A DNA stretch of 26,215 nt, from positions 1-26,215 of the forward strand of contig JBAVJB010000014.1 in NCBI GenBank assembly GCA_049687495.1, read 5' to 3'. The DNA is from Salinimicrobium sp049687495. Lineage in GTDB: Bacteria > Bacteroidota > Bacteroidia > Flavobacteriales > Flavobacteriaceae. The notes below the pieces were generated by a model. That model saw only the letters and a program-made list of their open reading frames with translations. It searched no databases and was not told the DNA's origin. Within the stretch, counting starts at the first letter, position 1. Each line of letters opens with the position of its first letter. Made by a program: the position numbers and the translations under genes. Shown in pieces: positions 14,561-22,552 of this stretch.

Positions 14561-15358
14561 GTGGGAATATTTACTGCCTGCCCCACAAAATCGGCATTAA
14601 AAAAGGCTTTAAAGAAGCACTATATCAGCGTCAATGGAGCACCGGCGTCAACTGCGACCTTCATCAGCGGCGGAGAGATCATCAGGCTCACACTACCTCC
14701 CGTAAAGAAGCCGAAGAAAAAGCTCATTTTTCCGCTGGATGTGCTGTTTGAAGATGAACATTTGGCGATCATCAGGAAACCTGCGGGTATTTCCGTCAGC
14801 GGCAACAGCTTTAAAACCATTACCAATGCGCTGCCTCAAAACCTGAACCTGCCAAGTAACACCACTGCTCCACAACCGGTGCACCGGCTTGATCATGCCA
14901 CCTCTGGACTTCTACTGGTAGGAAAGACCGGCAGTAGCATAAGAAGCCTCAATGCCATGTTTGAGAATAAGCAGGTTGAAAAGTCTTACTATGCCATCAC
15001 GATCAAAAAAATGTCGCCCTTCGGAAGCATCACCCTTCCGGTTGACGGCAAAGCTTCAGAAAGCACCTATCGCCTGCTTGACAGCGTCGCGTCTGAGAGA
15101 TTTGGTTGCCTCAATTTACTGAGGCTAAAGCCTCTCACCGGCAGGAGGCATCAGTTGCGCAAGCACCTTTCAGCAATAGGCAATCCCATCCTGGGTGACA
15201 AACTTTACACGGAAGAAGGGCTTATCCTTCAAGGGAAAGGTCTTTACCTGCATGCCTTCAGGCTTTGCTTTAAGCATCCTGTTACAGGAGAAAAAATTGA
15301 CATTCAGGATGGGCTGCCTGCAAAATTCCGGAAGATATTTCCGCAGGAAAAGTTCTAA
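14561..15358 (+). CDS. RluA-family pseudouridine synthase
   Basis: It converts uridine to pseudouridine in rRNA or tRNA; the target site cannot be told. The catalytic block is PVHRLDHATSGLLLV with the nucleophilic Asp at residue 111. ENKQVEKSYYAI and GRRHQLRKHLSAIGNPILGD follow as in RluA proteins. The N-terminal ~45 residues (KSALKKALKKHYISVNGAPA, then FISGGEIIRL) are an S4-like RNA-binding segment. The first canonical start is a GTG at 14561, which cuts into that segment. The same frame stays open upstream to a TAA at 14477 and encodes plausible protein (EPTEVHIVPKQPKPLRLQEY), but it has no ATG, GTG or TTG. An ATA at 14495 sits where homologs start, so the true start may be ATA or a mutated ATG. 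Confidence 0.9.
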   Translation: MGIFTACPTKSALKKALKKHYISVNGAPASTATFISGGEIIRLTLPPVKKPKKKLIFPLDVLFEDEHLAIIRKPAGISVSGNSFKTITNALPQNLNLPSNTTAPQPVHRLDHATSGLLLVGKTGSSIRSLNAMFENKQVEKSYYAITIKKMSPFGSITLPVDGKASESTYRLLDSVASERFGCLNLLRLKPLTGRRHQLRKHLSAIGNPILGDKLYTEEGLILQGKGLYLHAFRLCFKHPVTGEKIDIQDGLPAKFRKIFPQEKF

Positions 15359-15394
15359 AAATTCAAGCGCCTTAAAAATGCTACATTAGTTGAT

Positions 15395-15580
15395 ATGAAA
15401 ACGTATTTCAACATGCCGATCAAAAGAACCGGAAAGAATATTTTCCTTTACTTAAAAAGGCAGCAGAAAAAGGAGATCTCAGAGCTAAAAATGGCGATCA
15501 CCTATAACCTACAATTGAGATATAACATTATATTAGCAAAATCTGTTACCTCTTCCCTACTTTCAGGTAGCACATTTTGA
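15395..15580 (+). CDS. Doubtful 61-residue frame, possible gene remnant
   Basis: The frame starts with ATG after the pseudouridine synthase. It encodes a basic segment (MPIKRTGKNIFLYLKRQQKK, then EISELKMAITYNL) that looks protein-like, but it ends by running into the leader repeat at 15521-15562. It may be the 5' end of a gene truncated when the repeat arrived, or simply non-coding. I do not recognise it. Confidence 0.2.
   Translation: MKTYFNMPIKRTGKNIFLYLKRQQKKEISELKMAITYNLQLRYNIILAKSVTSSLLSGSTF
15521..15562 (+). promoter_or_regulatory. Leader/promoter repeat upstream of M23 gene
   Basis: Second copy of the leader repeat at 9566-9607: an AACATTATATTAGCAAAATC core, CTG, then CTCTTCCCTACT. 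TATATTAG (15529-15536) is the candidate -7 box, and the M23 peptidase ATG follows 99 bases after it. Confidence 0.4.
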
Positions 15581-15635
15581 TCTGCCTTAACAGGATAGCT
15601 CTAATAAATTCTGTACCAAATCTTTTATTCTGACC

Positions 15636-16451
15636 ATGAAATTCTTTTTTGTTTTAGCCCTCATTTTATTCTCATTCAATTCTTTTTCTCAACATATTGA
15701 AACCTCCCACAAGAAAACAAAAAACGGTTTTAAGATCTATGCTGATAACCCCGAATTATCGCCCATAAGCGTGAACCTCGAGCTCACCCTGGAAAATCTG
15801 AGACTAAAAGGCAGCAACATTGTGGTCTTAAAACCGAATCAAAAGAAACAATTGCTTGGAGAATTAAGGATTATTGACAGGAGCAAAGGCTCCAAATTTA
15901 CTTATAAGACCCACTATAATTTTGGAGATACTTTTCTTGAAGAATATGATAAAAATTATGAGTATAGATTACCTTTTTCAAAAGACAGTACATACCGTGT
16001 AGGGCAAGGCTATCATGGAAAATTTTCCCACCAGGACCAAAAAGCACTGGATTTTAATATGCCAATAGGAACATCTGTTAGAGCAGCCAGAGGAGGTATT
16101 GTTGTTAAGGTGATCGAGAACAACGACCAGGCCTGTCCACGAACGGAATGCCAGAAATTCACTAATTTGGTAAGGGTTTTCCATTCCGACGGAACATTTG
16201 CAGAATACGTTCATTTAAAAAAGGACGGAGCTGTTGTTCAAAAAGGTGATACCGTTGAGCAGGGACAATTGCTTGGCTATAGTGGCAATACCGGCTGGAG
16301 TTCAGGTCCGCATTTACATTTTGTTGTCTATATGCAAAGGATATATGACCGAAAAACCCTTTCCACGACTTTTGTTATAGATGAGGAGAACCCTCCCCTA
16401 TTGCTCGTAGAGAGGAAAGATTATACCAACCGCATTGGGAAAGCACTTTAG
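15636..16451 (+). CDS. M23 family (LytM-type) metallopeptidase
   Basis: A 271-residue exported protein with a signal peptide (residues 1-19, ending NSFSQ). The N-terminal ~115 residues form a beta-rich domain. The C-terminal part is an M23 peptidase domain: zinc ligands H132 (FSHQDQKALDF) and D139, the catalytic-type H193 (EYVHL), and the closing H226-L-H228 (SGPHLHFVVY). All metal-binding positions are intact, so it is probably a peptidoglycan or cell-wall-peptide endopeptidase in the periplasm rather than a dead LytM activator. It is monocistronic, with a candidate promoter repeat upstream and a strong terminator at 16505-16536. Confidence 0.95.
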   Translation: MKFFFVLALILFSFNSFSQHIETSHKKTKNGFKIYADNPELSPISVNLELTLENLRLKGSNIVVLKPNQKKQLLGELRIIDRSKGSKFTYKTHYNFGDTFLEEYDKNYEYRLPFSKDSTYRVGQGYHGKFSHQDQKALDFNMPIGTSVRAARGGIVVKVIENNDQACPRTECQKFTNLVRVFHSDGTFAEYVHLKKDGAVVQKGDTVEQGQLLGYSGNTGWSSGPHLHFVVYMQRIYDRKTLSTTFVIDEENPPLLLVERKDYTNRIGKAL

Positions 16452-16504
16452 GACCCGAAATTCTTCGGCAGTAAGAAAATCCCCTTTTTAGAACCTCATA
16501 TTTT

Positions 16505-16536
16505 AGCGTCTGTTCCCCACACAGGCGCTTTTTTAT
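16505..16536 (+). terminator. Rho-independent terminator after M23 gene
   Basis: AGCGTCTGT (16505-16513) pairs with ACAGGCGCT (16521-16529) in a 9-bp stem with one wobble pair and a 7-base loop, followed by a run of six T residues. It starts 54 bases past the M23 stop codon. Confidence 0.88.
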
Positions 16537-16596
16537 TCCCGAATTTTTGTAACTTTTACAGACCCTAGACGCTTAATAATTGATAAAAAGAGGATC

Positions 16597-16911
16597 ATGG
16601 AGAAAGGATTAAAGAAAGAAGTTATTGCCGCAAACAGTTCCACCCTGACCCGCAGCCTGAGCTGGATCTTTGCCGTGCTGGTCTTCACCAACGGGCTGCT
16701 CAACCTCATAAGGGGCAATGACCCTGCCCTGGGAATAGCTTTTATCCTGCTTTCAATCGTCTATATCCCGCCCTTTAGCCGCTTTTTTAATAGGTATCTT
16801 GGCTTCGGAATTCCTTTTTTCTTTAAACTGCTGCTGGCAATCGCTATTATATGGGTAAGCCTGGCGGTGGGTGCGATTCCCGAAGGTTTTTATCCCGAGA
16901 TCCTTAGCTAG
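16597..16911 (+). CDS. Small membrane protein, three hydrophobic segments
   Basis: A 104-residue protein without a recognised family. After a polar N-terminus (residues 1-20) there are three hydrophobic segments near residues 21-38, 45-59 and 72-93, ending with a short polar tail. A basic loop (RFFNRYLGFG) lies between the second and third. Its ATG has a purine-rich stretch (AAAAAGAGGATC) just before it, closer to a Shine-Dalgarno sequence than its neighbours have. It stands alone between the M23 terminator and the lipocalin-like gene. Confidence 0.8.
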   Translation: MEKGLKKEVIAANSSTLTRSLSWIFAVLVFTNGLLNLIRGNDPALGIAFILLSIVYIPPFSRFFNRYLGFGIPFFFKLLLAIAIIWVSLAVGAIPEGFYPEILS

Positions 16912-17132
16912 ATCTCAGATCTTTTTGATCAAAAAATTGCCTCAACTTCACCTCCGCAATGAGCTGCCGAAGAAGTTGGAAAACTTTCTTAGCCAAAATA
17001 ATTTTAACGTATATTGAGAGAATTATTATATTTATTGAATAATTCCCAACAAGGCTGTTGCTTCCCCACATTCTAAAAAAGGAAAAAACGAACCTCAACT
17101 GTTAAACAAAACCTCCCCAAAGCTCAATCCTC

Positions 17133-17606
17133 ATGACTAAAAAAATTAGCATCAGTATTTTATTCTGTTTTCTATTAATTTTCTCCTCCTGTTCAAAAGA
17201 TGACGATCAAAAAAAGAGTAATGAACAACTGTTAACGGGTGCCTGGAAGGTAACCGCCTCGAATGCTTACTTCTACTACGAAGGCGAGTTGCAGGATGCC
17301 GACGAGGACTCTTTTGATACCGCGCCTTACGATATCCTTACCTTAGAAGCTGATGGTACTGCGTATTATGAAACTCAGGAATACGAGGAAAAATTTGTCG
17401 GCAAATGGTCATTAAACGATAACACTTTCTGGACTAATGTAGGAATTGAACCGGGCGTTGAGAGCAATGGTCCACTTTACTTTTTTCTCCAAGGGGAAAT
17501 TATGGAATTGACTGCCACCCGTTTTTCTTATAAAACCCCGATGATGGAAACCTATTCGCAGGGCAAAAGATATTCTTATTATATCGAAACTTATTTCGAG
17601 AAATAA
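17133..17606 (+). CDS. Lipocalin-like lipoprotein
   Basis: A 157-residue lipoprotein. The signal ends in FSSC with the lipidated Cys at residue 20, followed by SKDDDQKK, an acidic linker typical of Bacteroidota surface lipoproteins. The mature domain has the lipocalin-like pattern common in this phylum: LLTGAWKVTAS at the start, an acidic loop, ILTLEADGTAYYET, KFVGKWSLNDNTFWTNVG, then IMELTATRFSYKT. It is probably a small beta-barrel exposed at the outer membrane, with unknown ligand. It is convergent with the NAD-binding protein gene, only 14 bases apart and without a visible hairpin. Confidence 0.88.
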   Translation: MTKKISISILFCFLLIFSSCSKDDDQKKSNEQLLTGAWKVTASNAYFYYEGELQDADEDSFDTAPYDILTLEADGTAYYETQEYEEKFVGKWSLNDNTFWTNVGIEPGVESNGPLYFFLQGEIMELTATRFSYKTPMMETYSQGKRYSYYIETYFEK

Positions 17607-17620
17607 GTTTTCTGATACTG

Positions 17621-18439
17621 CTAATTGATCCTTGCTTTGAATTCATATTCCAGCTCCCGCATCACTTTAGAAGATGAAATGATCTTGCCTACGGAATCTT
17701 TTGAGTGATCAAAAAGGGGTTCTTTCAGCCCCATTGCCTTGGCTTTTTGCTGATAATACTTCTCCTTCGGCGGATTTAACGGATACACCGCGTTATATAC
17801 AGTCCCAAAAATGCCTTTTTCGAGCAGCTTTAAAATAATACCGATGCAGTCTTCCCGGTGAATCAAATTTACCGGCCCTAAAGGATTCGACAGGTTCTCT
17901 CTCCCGGCAAGATACTTCACAGGATGACGGTCGCCGCCAATGAGCCCACCAAACCTCAGCACAGTGGTCTCAAAAATGTCATTTTTGAGCAATATTTCTT
18001 CGGAAGCAGCCAGTTCTATTCCTGAAGCCGAACCCGCGTTTGGCGCGGTGTCTTCGGTGTAGATGGGAAAGCTTTCTGTTTCTTCGTAGACCGAAATAGA
18101 GCTCACAAAAATGAGCTTTTTGATTGCTGATCTTTCCACAGCTTCAGCCAGCAACTTAATGGCCTTCGAAAATTCCTTTTTTGGATCTCTCCTCATTCCC
18201 GGCGGAATATCGATAATGAGCACTTCTGTTTCCTCGAGAAAGCCCCGGATATTTCCGGAAATTCCTTCGGGTTCTACTGCTATTTGCCAGGCTGCAATAC
18301 CTTCCGAAGAAAGTTTGGACAGCTTTTCAGCCGAAGTGGTGGAGCCTTTGACGCTATAGCCTAAACTGAGCAGGCGTTTTGCCAGCGGCAGTCCCAGCCA
18401 GCCGGTGCCTAAAATCCCTATGTTCCTGAAGTGTGACAA
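17621..18439 (-). CDS. NAD(P)-binding epimerase-like protein (YeeZ type)
   Basis: A 272-residue Rossmann-fold protein. Its dinucleotide loop is GILGTGWLG (8-16), followed by GSTTSAEKLSKL, VLIIDIPPG, the IFVSSISVYEE strand, and VLRFGGLIGGDRHPVKYLAG. This pattern matches the short (~270-residue) YeeZ-like branch of the extended short-chain dehydrogenases. The Tyr-x3-Lys catalytic pair is not obvious, and the substrate is unknown. It is cytoplasmic. Two palindromic repeats (17805-17823 and 17970-17988) lie inside the gene, in frame, encoding LLEKGIFGT and LLKNDIFET. The gene remains intact, so both are tolerated. Confidence 0.85.
   Translation of the reverse strand: MSHFRNIGILGTGWLGLPLAKRLLSLGYSVKGSTTSAEKLSKLSSEGIAAWQIAVEPEGISGNIRGFLEETEVLIIDIPPGMRRDPKKEFSKAIKLLAEAVERSAIKKLIFVSSISVYEETESFPIYTEDTAPNAGSASGIELAASEEILLKNDIFETTVLRFGGLIGGDRHPVKYLAGRENLSNPLGPVNLIHREDCIGIILKLLEKGIFGTVYNAVYPLNPPKEKYYQQKAKAMGLKEPLFDHSKDSVGKIISSSKVMRELEYEFKARIN
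17805..17823. repeat. Palindromic repeat copy 12, inside CDS
   Basis: CCAAAAATGCCTTTTTCGA, then GCAGCTTT as at copies 3 and 4. It is inside the YeeZ-like gene and reads L-L-E-K-G-I-F-G-T on the coding strand. Confidence 0.7.
17970..17988. repeat. Palindromic repeat copy 13, inside CDS
   Basis: TCAAAAATGTCATTTTTGA, a near-consensus copy inside the YeeZ-like gene. It reads L-K-N-D-I-F-E on the coding strand, just before the strand TTVLRFGG. Confidence 0.85.
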
Positions 18440-18468
18440 TTTTTCAACTTTTTGAACGGCTAAGGTAG

Positions 18469-20787
18469 CTATTCGAGCACAAAACTTTTCTTGATCACGG
18501 TGGCATCGTTAAGCACGAACGGCCGCGCGATCATATCTTCCTGCCGCGCAGGCACCTGCAATTGCCGATTCTCAAACAGGTCATAAGCAGATTCATAAAG
18601 GCTGATCTCGGGGTGCACTCCCTTCTCAAGGCTCATTTCCAGGCGAAGCGTATCGCGGTTCACCGGGTAGTAGGTGAGCAGCCTGTCGCTCCAGCGATTT
18701 TTAAAAACGTGCAGGTCGCTGTGGCCGGGTAGTAGATATGGAGCTTCTTTGCCGTTCACGCTAAAACTTTGGAAACTAATCGTTCTTGGAGTGAAAAGTT
18801 CGATCCTGTTGATGTTCCTGTTCGGGGCGATCAGGACGCGGTAAGCATCAGCTTCAGGAGAAACAGCGGCAGTTTTTTCCACCCTTATGTAAGGCGGTGG
18901 CAGCATCACCAAAGGTGCCGGAGCCGTCTTTTTGAAGCCGGTGCCGTATTTACTGCTGAAGTTTTCCTGCTTTGGTTCCCGCGCAAGCGAATCGGGAAAA
19001 TAAGGAGCTGTCCATGCATCGGGCATTGCATCATAGGTATTCCAGCTCGCGGTTTGCGCGTCCTCATCTATCAGGTAGACCAGCGAATTTGGCTTGGGTC
19101 TTTCCGCCGAAAAATCAGACTTAAAATGAGCCAGAATGATAAAGACCAGGAAGGTGATAAAGCTCAAGAAGCCCAGCAGCTGGTTTTTTGTGTAATAGGA
19201 AAAGACCGGCCACAGCAGCGTCCACAGCAAAACGGTGAGTATTGCCGCCAGCACCAGCATCTTAAGTCCCAGTGCAACGACAAAAGTAACGATCAAAGGA
19301 GTGAGGATGAAAATTGCCGGCAGGCTGAGCAGTGTCACCAGCAGCAGCCCGTATTTTGGCCTTTTCAGCAAAATGAACAGCTGCAGCATTCCGAAGAAAA
19401 AAGGAATGATAAAATAGGCGCCGCCCTTGAGGTAAAAAGCCAGCAGCGTACAAAGCAGCAGCCACAAGGCAAGCGGCGCAATGTAAAGGTGCTCCCCGTT
19501 CTTTGGCCTGCGGAATTTTGCGTAAGTATAAAAACATACCGCCAGCGACAGGAAAACGGCTGCGGCAATGTAATAATAGCCATTGTAGGTGAAACCATGC
19601 TCCATCTCGGCATACTCCGGATAGGCGAAGAACAAAAATTGCCATAGTCCGTAAACCAGCAGTCCACTGAGGAACAGCGAGAGCAGCAGCGGCACAAAAC
19701 CTTTTAAAACTTTAATAAAAGGAATGCTTCTTTTAAAGGCAGCATAAAACAACAGGGCTACGAACAGCAGCACTGCAAGGATGAGCATTGGAAAGATCCA
19801 TGAGTAAGGGTAAGCGACCATCTTCACTCCCGGGAAATTGAAGAACACCAGGTTCTCTTCAGAATTTAAATTTTCCAGAGAGGTGCTGCTAAAGTAATCG
19901 AGCAGCGGCAGCAAATAACTTCCCTGGTGAGCCAGGGTACTGAGATCGAGATTTTTGGCGGTGTCATTGGCGGTGTGATAGTCAAAATGATCATCTATAA
20001 AGGCAAAATTGAAACCGTTGATATCGCCCTCTTCTCTAAATACAGTAAGATCTGTATCGTTGGGCAGCAGCTTATAAATGCTGTAGGCCAGGGAATTGCT
20101 CACCGGGTATTCTGGCCTGGCGGCCATAAATTCCCGAAGCAGCTTTTCGTTGCCACCATTGGTCTCGAGGAACATAAAAGAATTCCCCCCGCTGCCGCGG
20201 GCCTCGAAATTGAGCGCCAGCTTGACATCTTTCGCCCATGGGTGCTCCTCCACAAAGATCTGGGCGCCGTTGAGGCCCAGCTCCTCCCCGTCTGTAAACA
20301 GAAGAATAAGATCATTGTTAGGCCGCTTTCCCGCAGCTAAATAAGCGCGAACCGTTTCAAGAATCGTCGCGACGCCGCTTGCCGCATCACTGGCCCCGTA
20401 TGAGGAATGCATGGCGCTGTCGTAATGTGTAAGCAGCAACAACGCATCGTTGCCCTTCCCGGTCCCTTTAATACGGGCGATGATATTCTGTGGTCGGGTT
20501 ACATTTCCGTTTTTTGAAAGGGAATAGGCCTCCTGGGTTTGTACCAGCAGTCCCATCTCTTCCAGTTGTTCCACGATATAGTTTCTTACCCTGCTGTGCG
20601 CGGGGCTGCCCACGTAATGAGGTGCTTTCGAGATCGCCTCGACATGTTGTATTGCCCTGGCAACTGAAAATTCACCGGGAGAAATATTTTCATCGGGATC
20701 GGGATGAGGATGTGTTCCGTAGAAACTCCAGAAAAGAGCTGTAACAATGATGATTAGGGAGAGAAGTACCTGTAGTTGTTTCGTCAT
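18469..20787 (-). CDS. M28 family peptidase with multispanning membrane domain
   Basis: A 772-residue protein joining a zinc aminopeptidase domain to a membrane domain, as in ERMP1/Fxna-type M28 proteins. A signal anchor (residues 5-22) is followed by the M28 domain with all metal ligands: H121-Y-D123, D134 (GASDAASG), E168-E169 (DGEELGL), E195 (NFEARGSGG) and H271 (DYHTANDT). Residues ~320-570 hold about eight hydrophobic segments. The last ~180 residues are a soluble beta-rich domain, which with the peptidase is probably periplasmic. It would release N-terminal amino acids from peptides near the inner membrane. It lies 29 bases after the start of the YeeZ-like gene, so the two may be co-transcribed. 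An exact -7 box lies only four bases before its ATG. Confidence 0.93.
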   Translation of the reverse strand: MTKQLQVLLSLIIIVTALFWSFYGTHPHPDPDENISPGEFSVARAIQHVEAISKAPHYVGSPAHSRVRNYIVEQLEEMGLLVQTQEAYSLSKNGNVTRPQNIIARIKGTGKGNDALLLLTHYDSAMHSSYGASDAASGVATILETVRAYLAAGKRPNNDLILLFTDGEELGLNGAQIFVEEHPWAKDVKLALNFEARGSGGNSFMFLETNGGNEKLLREFMAARPEYPVSNSLAYSIYKLLPNDTDLTVFREEGDINGFNFAFIDDHFDYHTANDTAKNLDLSTLAHQGSYLLPLLDYFSSTSLENLNSEENLVFFNFPGVKMVAYPYSWIFPMLILAVLLFVALLFYAAFKRSIPFIKVLKGFVPLLLSLFLSGLLVYGLWQFLFFAYPEYAEMEHGFTYNGYYYIAAAVFLSLAVCFYTYAKFRRPKNGEHLYIAPLALWLLLCTLLAFYLKGGAYFIIPFFFGMLQLFILLKRPKYGLLLVTLLSLPAIFILTPLIVTFVVALGLKMLVLAAILTVLLWTLLWPVFSYYTKNQLLGFLSFITFLVFIILAHFKSDFSAERPKPNSLVYLIDEDAQTASWNTYDAMPDAWTAPYFPDSLAREPKQENFSSKYGTGFKKTAPAPLVMLPPPYIRVEKTAAVSPEADAYRVLIAPNRNINRIELFTPRTISFQSFSVNGKEAPYLLPGHSDLHVFKNRWSDRLLTYYPVNRDTLRLEMSLEKGVHPEISLYESAYDLFENRQLQVPARQEDMIARPFVLNDATVIKKSFVLE

Positions 20788-20791
20788 AAAT

Positions 20792-20799
20792 CAAATATA
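20792..20799 (-). promoter_or_regulatory. -7 box abutting M28 start codon
   Basis: On the minus strand this reads TATATTTG, an exact TAnnTTTG match, ending five bases before the A of the ATG at 20787. If it is used, the transcript starts at or within a base or two of the start codon. Confidence 0.4.
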
Positions 20800-20927
20800 T
20801 TTAAAAGAAGAGCAAATGAACAGCAGCTCCTGAACTAAATCTTAAAAATTTCCTAATTATCTTCAGAATATTCGGAAGATTTAAAGAAAAATCATATTTT
20901 ATTATCTCACAATCAAACACTTAGGTT

Positions 20928-21395
20928 ATGGGTATCAAAAGTTTTCAGGGAAGCAGAGCAGAGCCGGAAAAGGTGGAAAGCGGACAAATTTCAGTCTCAG
21001 ATTATATGCAAACAAATCTAATTACTTTCACCGAGGACCAGACCATTTTTGAGGTGATGGAGCTGTTGATGAAGCACAAGATCTCGGGAGGATGCGTGGT
21101 CAACGAGAGAAATGAATTGCTGGGGGTGATCTCTGAGGGAGATTGCATGAAACACATTTCAGACAGCAGGTATTACAATATGCCTATGGAAGATTACAGG
21201 GTGGAAAACCGCATGACCTGTAATGTTACGACCATAGATGCAAATATGAACGTGCTCGATGCCGCCAAAAAATTTATTGAACACAAATTCAGGAGATTTC
21301 CTATTGTACGCAACGGGAAACTGGTAGGCCAGATAAGTCAGCGGGATGTGCTGCAGGCCGCTCTCAATCTACGTGGCCAGAACTGGCATATTTAG
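20928..21395 (+). CDS. CBS-domain pair protein
   Basis: A 155-residue protein made almost wholly of two CBS domains forming one Bateman module, which usually senses adenine nucleotides. CBS1 spans residues ~24-80 (VSDYMQTNLITFTEDQTIFE, GGCVVNERNELLGVISEGDC). CBS2 spans ~92-147 (NRMTCNVTTIDANMNVLDAA, RRFPIVRNGKLVGQISQRDV). No enzyme domain is attached, so it likely acts by binding a partner or as a free nucleotide sensor; the partner is unknown. A short basic N-terminus (FQGSRAEPEKVESG) precedes it. It is divergent from the M28 gene, and its stop overlaps the stop of the zinc-finger gene by four bases. Confidence 0.93.
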   Translation: MGIKSFQGSRAEPEKVESGQISVSDYMQTNLITFTEDQTIFEVMELLMKHKISGGCVVNERNELLGVISEGDCMKHISDSRYYNMPMEDYRVENRMTCNVTTIDANMNVLDAAKKFIEHKFRRFPIVRNGKLVGQISQRDVLQAALNLRGQNWHI

Positions 21396-21739
21396 TTGCG
21401 TTTAACCAGCGCGTAATAGTCGCCCTCGAGCGGCAAATAACCCTGGTCATAAATGAAATAGTAGATGTTCCCGGTCTTAGTGGTGTAGATACTGGTAAAA
21501 TATTCAAAATTAAAACCTTTGGCCAGCAGCTTAGTCTTGCTGGTCTTTGTTTTGGTATCGGGGTTGAGTTCTTCCAGGATGCGGTAATTCTTGCGCAACA
21601 CATTGTTCACGTTGCGCAGCATGTTCTTGTGGTCCTTGTTGAGGTTGTTGTTGTAGGAATTGCGGCAGTAATCACTGCAGAACTTCTTATCGGTTCGCCC
21701 AACGATCTTCTCCCCGCACTCCAGACAGGTCTTTTCCAT
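21392..21739 (-). CDS. Small zinc-finger protein, unknown function
   Basis: A 115-residue protein. The ATG at 21739 is preferred over a TTG at 21754. The N-terminus is a four-Cys zinc-finger (CLECGEKIVG, then KKFCSDYCRNSY), similar to the short treble-clef fingers found in DUF2116-type proteins. A polar helical stretch (NNNLNKDHKNMLRNVNNVLR) and a C-terminal strand-rich domain (FTSIYTTKTGNIYYFIYDQG) follow. It is cytoplasmic and could bind nucleic acid or ribosomes, but nothing here proves it. The stop overlaps that of the CBS gene on the other strand. Confidence 0.85.
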   Translation of the reverse strand: MEKTCLECGEKIVGRTDKKFCSDYCRNSYNNNLNKDHKNMLRNVNNVLRKNYRILEELNPDTKTKTSKTKLLAKGFNFEYFTSIYTTKTGNIYYFIYDQGYLPLEGDYYALVKRN

Positions 21740-22069
21740 TCTTAAATTTAACAATTTTATTTAAATGGAAATGGGATTGGTTATTGGTTATTCGAAAATC
21801 GTTAATGGGAATGGGTCGTTTGAATTGAGTGGAAAAAATGGGCCATGAATCCCCGAATGAAATTCTCTGTATTTCTTTGCTCTTTTTGATTCTTTGGGCG
21901 CTGTTTCTGGAAATCTTCCTTACTCAAACTTCTAAAAAAGCCACGGATTCACAGATGTTCTGTCTCAATATCTGCGAGGGATCTTTTCTGAAGAGATTTC
22001 AAAAATGGCTTTTTTGGAAATCATTTTCAAATCAAAACAAACTGCTCCCTGACCACCGAATACTGACCA
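21740..22069. other. 330-bp intergenic stretch
   Basis: No credible gene is present. It holds short repeated words (ATTGGTTATTGGTTATTCG near 21777-21795) and one palindromic repeat at 21999-22018. The open frame from 21829 is Phe/Leu/Lys-rich and reads through the palindromic repeat, so it is not believed. Confidence 0.6.
21999..22018. repeat. Palindromic repeat copy 14
   Basis: TCAAAAATGGCTTTTTTGGA, flanked by GATT and AATC so that an imperfect hairpin spans about 21995-22022. It is intergenic, about 50 bases beyond the minus-strand operon end at 22070. Confidence 0.75.
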
Positions 22070-22549
22070 CTACTCAGCAAGTTTCTCCAACTCAAGGTTG
22101 AGGTCATACTGCAGGTCTTCGTGCAGCTGCTGCATGTTCTTCTTCACCAGCGCCAGCTGCCGCTCGTACAAATTTTGCAGCACCTTGTTCCTGTGGATAG
22201 AAGGTCTGAATTCTTCCATTTTTTGAAGAAAATAGATCAGGAGCTCAGTTTCGGTTTCTTTTTTTCCGGAGTAACGACTGAACTTTTTGACATTTTTGAG
22301 GATCTTCCTCATGCTCTTTTTCATGAAGTAGTAGCTCCCGGTATTGATCTGCTTAAAATCCAGGTCCATTTGCTGTTTTACCCCGGCTACAAAAGCCTCC
22401 TCATCGGCCGCCGAAAACAGCAGGTACGTAAGAAGTTCTTTATTCTCTTTTTTGAACCTAGCGAGTCGCTGCACCAGTTGCAACAGCTCCTCCCGCTCCA
22501 GGTGTTTTAGTTCGTCTCTTATTTCTTTAGCCGAGGCTGGTTTAATCAT
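22070..22549 (-). CDS. Helical protein of unknown function (possibly DUF6155)
   Basis: A 159-residue all-helical, highly charged cytoplasmic protein. The opening SAKEIRDELKHLEREELLQL, with KKENKELLTYLL after it, resembles DUF6155-type proteins. That is from memory and unconfirmed. The C-terminal half is basic then amphipathic (RKILKNVKKFSRYSGKKE, LYERQLALVKKNMQQLHEDL). It starts three bases after the ABC ATPase stop, so it is almost certainly in the same operon, but no role in transport can be seen. Confidence 0.82.
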   Translation of the reverse strand: MIKPASAKEIRDELKHLEREELLQLVQRLARFKKENKELLTYLLFSAADEEAFVAGVKQQMDLDFKQINTGSYYFMKKSMRKILKNVKKFSRYSGKKETETELLIYFLQKMEEFRPSIHRNKVLQNLYERQLALVKKNMQQLHEDLQYDLNLELEKLAE

Positions 22550-22552
22550 TTC

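Noticed and set aside
18769..19647. 292-residue plus-strand open frame
   Set aside because: It is antisense to the clearly real M28 peptidase gene, very rich in Gln/Arg, and has no domain pattern.
21829..22101. 90-residue plus-strand frame
   Set aside because: It runs through a palindromic repeat and into the antisense of the 22070-22549 gene, with low-complexity Phe/Leu/Lys composition.
22284..22302. Half palindrome CTTTTTGACATTTTTGAGG inside the 22070-22549 gene
   Set aside because: One arm is lost and the encoded KILKNVKKF is ordinary basic helix. Not counted as a copy.
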